DNA from: Trochalopteron elliotii
Lineage: Eukaryota; Chordata; Aves; Passeriformes; Leiothrichidae
Assembly (NCBI GenBank): GCA_024734555.1
Contig: JANPWX010000218.1
Location: forward strand, 341,956-405,955
Reading direction: 5' to 3'
Length of the DNA: 64,000 nt
Below, in pieces: positions 57,801 to 64,000 of this stretch. A program made the position numbers and the translations under genes. Under the pieces are notes generated by a model, which had not been told where the DNA came from, ran no database searches, and saw only the letters and a program-made list of their open reading frames with translations. The number at the start of each line of letters is the position of its first letter. Within the stretch, counting starts at the first letter, position 1.

Positions 57801-60800
57801 CTGGGAGGTCTGGGGAGTAGGAGAGGGGACAGCTCATTAAAACTCATTTTATGACAGAATATAGCAGGAAAAAGTTGTGATAAAGGACATTTCTGAGCAG
57901 ATATCTCAATGTCTACCAGATGCAGACCATCAATAACACTCTGACAATAAAATTAGCTAACAGACTGGGTTTGGGGTTTGTTTTCAAATCCTTCAGTAAC
58001 GAGAAACTGTTACTGTGTACACTTAAATACATACAATTTCTATGGTCATTCATTCTAAAAAGGACACACATTTAAATTCTTCACACACTGTGGAACCATT
58101 TCTCAGGAGGTATCTTTCATATTAAATGAAACTACACTCTGAAAAGAACTCAGAAAAGTATAAGAGTTAACAAACAGATACTTTTTAAAGTGTCTTTGAC
58201 AAGTAAGTACATAAAGAGAGACAAGAAGCTGCAAACCTCACAAACAGGGACATCCCAAATAGCAGGCTGAGAAGCAAACCTCCTTTTAAAAGCCAAGAAT
58301 CAGAACTTAAGTCCATGACGTATCCAACGGCCCACATGAACATCAAGGAAGATGCTGACATCAGGAAGAGCTGTTAAAAAGATTATTGTTAAAATATGAC
58401 AAAATACTCAAGCAGGTCTTGCTTAAAAGTATTCAGTTCATGTAACAACAAATGCTGAAAGACTCGAGATTAAGACAGGACAAGGTGACACATCAATACA
58501 TCACAAGCAAGGGTGAGGTATGACACAAAACCCCCCCACCCAAACCACTCCTATGTGCTTTTAAAGGATTCTATTTTGTGCACCCAATTTCAGAAATTAC
58601 TCTGGTCAGAATTAATTTGCATGTCACTCTAAACACAGCATGCTCTACTTTTATTTCCATTAGTTAATACTCAGGAAATTACCTCGTATTTCTCTACTAT
58701 TTTCAGTAACCTGTTATTTCTCCTGTTTCTCGTTCTGTCTTCCTCTTGTATCATATAAACCATGAAGTGATTCTGACTTTGATAAGCAATGTCAAGCGGT
58801 GTCTCTCCCTTTAACAACAGAGAGGGTTATTTAGTTCTTTATGCACTTAACACATAAATACTCTCACTTTTAACAGGAGCAAGAAATGAATATAGTCAAA
58901 ACAAGACTAACTGGGCAATTACTTCCCAGCCCCACCTTTCCCCCATTATTTTTTTAAGGCAAAGGCAAGCCAACATGCTTAAATCAGAGCTTTGTAGCTC
59001 TGCAAACTACTACTACTACTTCTGAGAAGTTGTAAATAGATTGCACCTATTTATCTGTTGGACTGCCTCCAGGAATGTATCTATATAGTCATGGGAATCT
59101 ATACTTTCAACATGTATACTATCAATTTCTACAAATATTAACTTGAAGCCTTTCACATGCAATAACCTTTTGAAAGTACAAACAGGCGTTGCCAAACACC
59201 AGTTTTCACAAGAGGACATTCACTTAGAATTAAGTCTTTACAAGTCTGAAAAGACACTAAGAAATACAATTTTTAAAGTCTGCCCGAGTCCTCATGACAA
59301 CATTTTTAAGTAGAAAACAGCCAAATTAAGAAATGAAAAAGAAACTAAACAAGGCCCCAAGAAAATGAAACAAAAAAACCAGAACAGAATCTGCAAAGGA
59401 CACAATTAGTACTGAGTGAACACAAGGCTTAGCTGTTCATTAGACAAAGGTTGCATTTGGACTTTGAGCCCCACCTCAAGAAAGGTGCTACTTCCTTTTG
59501 GGAAAGACTATGAAGAGCTGCTCTTAGCCAATCCCTGCTGCAATTTACATCCAACATGGAGAGGACTGAGATTTTTCTTTACATTCATGCCATCTGGGAT
59601 GAAATATCACAAAGGAAATCCTACCTTGACATTTTTTATGTCCAGGCTGGCACCAGCTTCCAGCAACAGATCCACTGCACTAGTATTTCCTGAGGCTATT
59701 GCCCAATGCAGTGCAGTATTCTTTTGAACATTGTCTACAGCATTGAGAGAGGGGTTAAACTTTAAGAGAAACCTCATGGGTTCTGGTCTAGATGAAAATA
59801 AAGTAGAAGAGTTAACAAACAGAAGATAATCTAGAGTGGAAATGAAACTTTTGAACACTTTATAAAACAACAGTTCCCATCTCTGAAACAAGAGCAGATA
59901 CATAATGCCTTCTCAGAACCAGCTCATGTTTAGAATTCCAGACCTGCCCTGGAAGTTTTTCTCCAGACTATGTTACCTTACCATTTCAACAAACATGAGG
60001 TACACAGCACAGATTATACCCTCTACAACACTATGTGTAGCTTAGATCTCCCCTTTTTATTTTAAATGCATTTCACTGCATCCACACCTAATTTGTTTTC
60101 ATTTTGCAGAAAATACAATAAGGCTGCAGATGATTCAGCCACAAACCTAAACTTCTTTTAGAACTTCTTTTCACTTTCTTTGCTATATCTAAGATCTCTG
60201 AAACAACTCATATTTTAGTACAAATGGAAGGGAAAGAAATGCCAGTTTTTTTAAAAAAAACAGTAAGGAAAAATTCACCTCACTGCTTCTTGAGTACAAT
60301 ACAAAAGACTTTTCTTCAGTTATTCCCTACTTACCCAATGGCTTTTTGTGCTGTTAACATTAAAGGTGTTTGTCCATTGAAGTCTGTTGTGTCTATGTTC
60401 TAAGAATAAGAAAAAGGTAACAAGCAAGTGATTACCAGTGATTTCAGGAAACAGGAGAATGTGGGGCTATACAACTGGCTTAGCTTCACTAATGAACAGA
60501 AAATGGACAGAAATCAAATTGTATCAGCCAAGAAGCCAACACTTATTTAATGGGTTTTTTTCCTCCTTCTACAAGTCTTGCATGTCATTCCTTTCAGAAT
60601 ATTCTGAGTTTCCATTTAAGGAAATTTTTAAGGGAGAGACTCCACTAAGGATATTTTTAAGTGAATCATGTCAACTGTATTTCTTGTCATCTTTACAAAG
60701 AAACACTATAAATAAGAAGTGGAGCAATGCTAACCATGTTCCTTGTGTAAACAGATGTACATAACAGATGTACAGAAAAGACATAAAACAGGTTTATTAA

Positions 60801-63491
60801 AACAACAAAGATTACATATCTCAAGACATAGTTAAATACCTAACCACCTGAATTTTCTTCCTTCCTCTTTCTTACCTTTCTTCCCTCTTCACAACAAAGG
60901 TTTCCTTGCTCCCTGCCTCCATCCATCATTATATTAGCACAGATTTACTTAAAAGAATTATTCACTTGGATATTTTTAGTAGAAGATAGGTGGGCCAACA
61001 GCTTTATTAAGCCTGTGATATACACCACTATACCTACATTCCAGAAATCAGTTACTCTCCCTAAAGAGAGCTTAATGAGAAAGAAAATAAACTCAGCAAA
61101 ATTTTAAATCCTAACTCTAGATTGTTTCTCAGAATCAGTCTGGATCATGTAAGAACTCTCCTGCTATTTTTATCAGCAAGTTGTTACATTTGCCATTAAT
61201 TCTGCTCATTTCAGATCTAAGCTAAGAGACATCAACTACCATAGACACGACACAGAAATTTCTAATGAAAATTCAGACCCAGTATGATCATTTATTCTGC
61301 ATTCTTCAATTGATGGACAACTGCATAGTTTACTACTTACAAAACTGTAATCAAATGAGAAATACTTCATGATTTCTATACATCATATATTGCCTTTTGT
61401 TCCTAGGTTTAAAAGCCATTGGTTATTTCACAGCACCACAAATCTGCATAGCCTTAACAACACTCCTAAACATACTGAAATGTAGGTGAATCTGGATGTG
61501 GGGGATGACAGGAATAGGGAAGAGCATTTAAAATCTATATATACAAATATAAAAAACATCTAAGTTTGTCTGCACTTGCAGCACGGAAAAATAAGTGTAA
61601 AATCACTGCTTTTCAACTAGGGAAAAAAACCAGTTAATTCTAAAATGTCTCTTACACACAGGCAGCTACCCATAAGTAGAAAACAACATTTGGGGCATCA
61701 GCAACATACCTGGCCTTTTGCTATGAGGTAGGCTATGATGGACATGTGTTGGAACAGCACTGCTAAATGAATGCTACTGAATCCTTCCCCATCAATAAGG
61801 CTGGGATCTGCTCCACATTTCAACAACAACATGACCATGGGAAGGTGTCCTTGCCTACAACGATATATGAAATAAAACTATAGAGATGATTTTAAAAATT
61901 GATATTTTAATGAAAGTATTGCCTTAATAATTCTCACAGGCATCCCACGAAAGATTTCAGACCCTCGTGGCTTTTTTCAGGAAATCATATGAAATATATG
62001 CACCCTAATAAATGAGCCTAGAGCAAAGCACTGATTTAGAATACAGTGGTTATTCTACAGTATCTTCTCCTGTGAGCAGTCATCCAAGCTTCTGACTCTG
62101 GCAAAAGACTGACAGTCCAAAAAAAGGAATGATCTTCCAGTGGGAGACTTTGTAAATGGAGAAGTTTTCCCAGAATAATTATTTCAGGTTATGTTTTCTC
62201 TAGACAAGCAGTGCTTTGTTCTCTGGATCTCAGGTAACCCTACCACAGCTGTAAATACCAAGAGATTTGCAGCTAGTGGTTGCAAGCAGCATTACCTTAT
62301 GGCCCAGTGCAGGGGCGTAGAATTCAAATCTCCACCGAGCTGATCCACTATTGCACCTTTGGAAATGTAATACCTGTGTAACACCAACACAGTAGGGTCA
62401 GGAACAGGCATAGTGAAACAGCAAAACATTACACTAAAGATCAAATAGCTAAAGGACTAAATGACTCCTAATAAAAAACTCACTAGAGAAGCAAATGGAC
62501 AAAAGCAGGTTTGCAGTAAATGACACTGTTTCAAGAAAATGTTGAAGAAAAAAAATATAGTCATTAGCAAGGTATTTCTAAAATCAGCTTTCATTTTTGT
62601 TACAGAAACAAACCCAGGAAAAATCTAAGGATTTCATGTACTACATGATTTCATCCATATAAAGAAATGGTCTACCTTTACAATTCAGTGACACCTTCAC
62701 AGAGGTAAGTACATTAAAATTTGAATTCTACCTTTTTCTTCTAAAGCAATGTGTCCTTTTGTTTTCAAGTACAAAAGCAACAAAGTGATCATAGATAAAA
62801 GTAGCAGAATACACTGTGTTACTGTCACAGGGACTCCAGGCTTACTTTACCAGCTCCTGTCTGTTGTTTATTGCTGCCCAGTGAAGAAGAGTCACATTTT
62901 CTTTGTCTGGTTGTCGAACATCATATCCTGCTTCTACCAATTCTTTGCATCGCTCTAGCATTCCATACCTTAAATGAGGAAAAAAAAAAAAAAACCAAAA
63001 CAATTTACTTATTATTTTTTCAGTATTCTCCACTCTGGAGACAGTTGCACCCTAAAAAAAATATACATCTCAGTAAGCATCACCCAGCAGTTCCTACTGG
63101 AGCAAATTTCCCACTGCATTACACAGAAGTCTTGTAAAAAGAGTGGGGCTGTGCCTTGATGAGTAGAATTTTCTACTTAAAGAAACTTGCTTCGAATGCC
63201 TTTATTTGCAATAGCAGCTGTAAGTGATTTTTCTTCTTCCATTAAAAGGAGAAAATGAAACTGAAAACATTTCCTTTGTAAAAATATCTAGCCTGGCTCA
63301 CATTTGAGGACACTCCCATCTATTTCAACGCTCTGCACACTCAGAACATGCACTTACTGTGTAGCCTTGACAATATCACAGGTACTGGGGTCTTCAGCAA
63401 TGGGATATGGGCCTGGGAGACCTTTATCTCCATGGACGCTGTGGCTGCTGTGCATATGAGGTCGATGAGGCCCATGGCAATGACTTTTACA
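48692..63491 (-). CDS. ZDHHC13: ZDHHC13 (HIP14-like), ankyrin-repeat DHHC-family protein; 16 coding exons seen, first exon off the window
   Basis: The joined exons give 1827 bases, 608 residues plus stop, in frame throughout; human ZDHHC13 has 622. Numbering here starts at the first visible residue. Order: His-rich N-terminus (1-45), about six ankyrin repeats (roughly 70-270), four membrane segments (about 279-395), the cysteine-rich DHHC domain (about 415-455) and two more membrane segments (about 458-540). Family members are S-acyltransferases in Golgi/ER membranes; ZDHHC13 interacts with huntingtin and supports skin and hair proteins in mouse. The zinc ligands FCTSC, HCLAC and QCIG are kept. 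The catalytic tetrapeptide, DQHC in mammalian ZDHHC13, reads DQHS here (Ser443, codon 53180-53182). That change is the standard inactivating substitution in laboratory studies, so catalysis is doubtful while the scaffold looks intact. One intron is of the U12 AT-AC type. The first coding exon (about 10 residues) must lie beyond 64000. Confidence 0.95.
49333..49430 (-). CDS. ZDHHC13: ZDHHC13 coding exon 16
   Basis: Residues 532-563 plus two bases: [20 protein letters not shown], then VSLRRTPYN, matching human [15 protein letters not shown] and RKTPYN. Acceptor 'tccaatcag', donor 'gtgggt'. It is too short and split to show as a long open frame. Confidence 0.93.
50584..50741 (-). CDS. ZDHHC13: ZDHHC13 coding exon 15 (membrane segment 6)
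   Basis: Residues 479-531: [49 protein letters not shown]. Acceptor 'tcttgtcag', donor 'gtaata'. Confidence 0.93.
50742..51696 (-). other. ZDHHC13: ZDHHC13 intron 14 with an AT-rich block
   Basis: About 1 kb between exons 14 and 15; its middle is almost pure A/T (listed separately). Nothing else recognised. Confidence 0.7.
51180..51367. repeat. AT-rich, partly palindromic low-complexity block
   Basis: Nearly 190 bases of A and T with repeated atatat, ttatata and 'tattatgtatttat' motifs; the last occurs near both ends. Confidence 0.9.
51697..51780 (-). CDS. ZDHHC13: ZDHHC13 coding exon 14 (membrane segment 5)
   Basis: Residues 451-478: [28 protein letters not shown]. It keeps the GNH after the DHHC motif. 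Acceptor 'caatttcag' after a strong pyrimidine tract, donor 'gtatgt'. Confidence 0.94.
51781..53157 (-). other. ZDHHC13: ZDHHC13 intron 13
   Basis: No exon is recognised between exons 13 and 14. A patch at about 52665-52800 (gcagcaagctccaaaatg, gagacatttcttcctttacc) resembles an old interspersed avian repeat, but I cannot name it with confidence. Confidence 0.5.
53158..53251 (-). CDS. ZDHHC13: ZDHHC13 coding exon 13 (active-site exon, DQHS)
   Basis: Residues 420-450: [20 protein letters not shown], then [11 protein letters not shown]. The fourth residue of the active motif is TCT (Ser) at 53180-53182 in place of Cys. The flanks are otherwise almost identical to human. Acceptor 'cacctag', donor 'gtgaga'. 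Confidence 0.95.
53485..53541. repeat. Inverted repeat with 14-bp perfect arms
   Basis: ATAAAAGAAATAAA at 53485-53498 is the reverse complement of 53528-53541. Adjacent AT-rich text repeats the same words. Inside ZDHHC13 intron 12. Confidence 0.85.
53691..53753 (-). CDS. ZDHHC13: ZDHHC13 coding exon 12
   Basis: Residues 399-419: [21 protein letters not shown], the first zinc cysteines of the DHHC domain. Acceptor 'ttgtctttcag', donor 'gtaag'. Confidence 0.94.
54731..54855 (-). CDS. ZDHHC13: ZDHHC13 coding exon 11 (membrane segment 4)
   Basis: Residues 357-398: [20 protein letters not shown] then [20 protein letters not shown]. It begins after a U12 AC acceptor and ends at donor 'gtaggt' on a codon boundary. 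It includes the DPG motif found before the DHHC domain in this family. Confidence 0.9.
54855..57345 (-). other. ZDHHC13: U12-type AT-AC intron of ZDHHC13
   Basis: On the ZDHHC13 strand the intron (54856-57344) begins ATATCCTTT and ends with branch site TCCTTAAC followed by ctgactctcac; the terminal AC lies about 12 bases from the branch A. These are textbook minor-spliceosome signals. Joining at these points gives FLPD-TTNVILK..., with exactly the human number of residues (21) between the D and the conserved YKTW. Confidence 0.88.
56452..56611. repeat. Degenerate 51-55 bp tandem repeat, three units
   Basis: Three units begin aatggagt at 56455, 56510 and 56561 and share 'aaaacccagaccagattt' and a 'gcccrgrg' end. 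Lies within the U12 intron of ZDHHC13. On the minus strand all three units are open in one frame (a GKIWSGF... / GKIPSGF... / AEIWSGF... pattern), which is probably a by-product of the period. Confidence 0.8.
57345..57445 (-). CDS. ZDHHC13: ZDHHC13 coding exon 10 (membrane segment 3); U12 donor follows
   Basis: Residues 323-356 plus one base: [20 protein letters not shown] then [12 protein letters not shown]. It ends CCT-G directly before ATATCCTTT, the U12-type AT-AC donor consensus. No GT donor lies at the homologous position. Confidence 0.9.
58237..58370 (-). CDS. ZDHHC13: ZDHHC13 coding exon 9 (membrane segments 1-2)
   Basis: Residues 279-322: [40 protein letters not shown]. Acceptor 'tttttaacag'; donor 'gtttgc' is weak but gives the conserved R-x-LVG junction. 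Confidence 0.87.
58683..58808 (-). CDS. ZDHHC13: ZDHHC13 coding exon 8 (last ankyrin repeat)
   Basis: Residues 237-278: [20 protein letters not shown] then a very basic segment (RTRNRRNNR) leading to the membrane domain. Acceptor 'gttgttaaag', donor 'gtaatt'. Phase 0 on both sides. Confidence 0.93.
59625..59787 (-). CDS. ZDHHC13: ZDHHC13 coding exon 7 (ankyrin)
   Basis: Residues 182-236: [49 protein letters not shown]. Acceptor 'catctag', donor 'gtagg'. Confidence 0.95.
59788..60334 (-). other. ZDHHC13: ZDHHC13 intron 6, no further feature
   Basis: AT-rich unique sequence; nothing recognised. Confidence 0.65.
60335..60399 (-). CDS. ZDHHC13: ZDHHC13 coding exon 6 (ankyrin)
   Basis: Residues 161-181 plus two bases: [20 protein letters not shown]. 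Acceptor 'cttattcttag', donor 'gtaagt'. Confidence 0.93.
60400..61709 (-). other. ZDHHC13: ZDHHC13 intron 5, no further feature
   Basis: Unique AT-rich sequence; short chance frames only. Confidence 0.65.
61710..61854 (-). CDS. ZDHHC13: ZDHHC13 coding exon 5 (ankyrin)
   Basis: Residues 112-160: [46 protein letters not shown]. Acceptor 'tatcgttgtag', donor 'gtatgt', ends on a codon boundary. Confidence 0.95.
62296..62373 (-). CDS. ZDHHC13: ZDHHC13 coding exon 4 (ankyrin)
   Basis: Residues 86-111: [20 protein letters not shown] then LHWAI. Acceptor 'gttacacag', donor 'gtaatg'. Confidence 0.95.
62846..62968 (-). CDS. ZDHHC13: ZDHHC13 coding exon 3 (ankyrin)
   Basis: Residues 45-85: [20 protein letters not shown] then [16 protein letters not shown], near-identical to human. 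Acceptor 'ctcatttaag' after a long T-run, donor 'gtaag'. Confidence 0.96.
63358..63491 (-). CDS. ZDHHC13: ZDHHC13 coding exon 2
   Basis: Visible residues 1-44 plus two bases. Histidine-rich, then [15 protein letters not shown], which matches human [14 protein letters not shown]. Acceptor 'gttaaccaccag', donor 'gtaagt'. Confidence 0.88.
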
Positions 63492-64000
63492 CTGGTGGTT
63501 AACAAAACAATTATTAATCATCGTTATTTATTGGCTGCACACCACACACCTCCCCCTTTACCAGAAGCACTCACTGTGCGTATCAGGTTGTGTAAATACA
63601 AACAAAAATGTTAATTCACAGAACCTCCTGGCAGGAGAAGACTCCTTTTCTTTGCGGGAGACAGCAGGGATGTGGTCAAGGGGCAACAGGACAAATTAGA
63701 GAGGCGTTCACGTGGCTCCCTACACAGCAGCCTCACCCACAACAGCGCTGCCACACCAGAAACCACAACCTACGGCCTTGGGGAGGTTTTGAAACACACT
63801 TTGGCAGCCACAGTGCCACCCGCGCAACCAGAAACCCGACGCGAGGGAACAGACAAGGCACACGCAGGGCAGGACACGGACGGCTCTTGCCCGGGAGCCC
63901 CCGACAGACCCGGCGGCACCACGGCCGCACCGCCCCCGTCCTCGCCCTCGCCGCCTGCCAGGGGCCCGCGGCCGCGGTCAGCACCCCTCGCCCCGGCAGC
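63492..64000 (-). promoter_or_regulatory. ZDHHC13: ZDHHC13 intron 1 and start of its CpG-rich 5' region
   Basis: CG density rises from about 63820 to the window edge, as expected near a CpG-island promoter. No minus-strand ATG in the right phase with a donor is visible, so the first coding exon should be just outside. A minus-strand open frame at 63733-63984 has no family resemblance and its ATG-to-stop run is a GC-rich artefact. Confidence 0.6.

Noticed and set aside
63733..63984. 83-codon minus frame as ZDHHC13 exon 1
   Set aside because: The translation does not resemble the ZDHHC13 N-terminus and has no donor in the phase needed by exon 2.

Overview
The window is vertebrate nuclear DNA, almost certainly from a bird. 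It has long introns with standard GT-AG sites, CR1 LINE 3' ends and CpG-island promoters. Three genes lie in the order E2F8 (+), CSRP3 (+), ZDHHC13 (-), which is the conserved block known from human 11p15.1 read in the opposite direction. I rebuilt every gene exon by exon. All coding exons join with consistent phase, and no frameshift or internal stop was found.

Layout. 1-19.3 kb is gene-free, with CR1 fragments, simple repeats and short chance ORFs. 19.4-20.7 kb is a CpG island broken by a 395-base run of N; it carries the first coding exon of E2F8. 20.08-31.09 kb is E2F8, 13 coding exons, 891 codons, an atypical E2F with two DNA-binding domains. 31.3-39.86 kb is intergenic or CSRP3 5' territory. 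39.88-47.15 kb is CSRP3 (muscle LIM protein), 5 coding exons, 196 codons. 48.24-64.0 kb is ZDHHC13 on the minus strand, 16 coding exons and 608 codons seen; the first coding exon lies beyond the right edge. CSRP3 and ZDHHC13 converge, with about 0.5 kb between their poly(A) signals.

The genes do not form a pathway. E2F8 represses E2F-driven cell-cycle transcription, CSRP3 is a striated-muscle Z-disc and nuclear cofactor, and ZDHHC13 is an ankyrin-repeat DHHC-family membrane protein.

Most worth checking: (1) ZDHHC13 reads Asp-Gln-His-Ser where the family's catalytic Cys should be, with the rest of the gene intact. (2) ZDHHC13 has a U12-type AT-AC intron with near-consensus donor and branch site. 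(3) E2F8 has a phase-symmetric 73-codon exon with no counterpart in the human protein as I recall it. (4) An NRF1 site and an E2F site sit 10 bases apart in E2F8 intron 1. Smaller items include a 6 x 16 bp minisatellite, a perfect 16-bp-arm hairpin, a MIR-like SINE relic and a degenerate 51-55 bp repeat inside the U12 intron.
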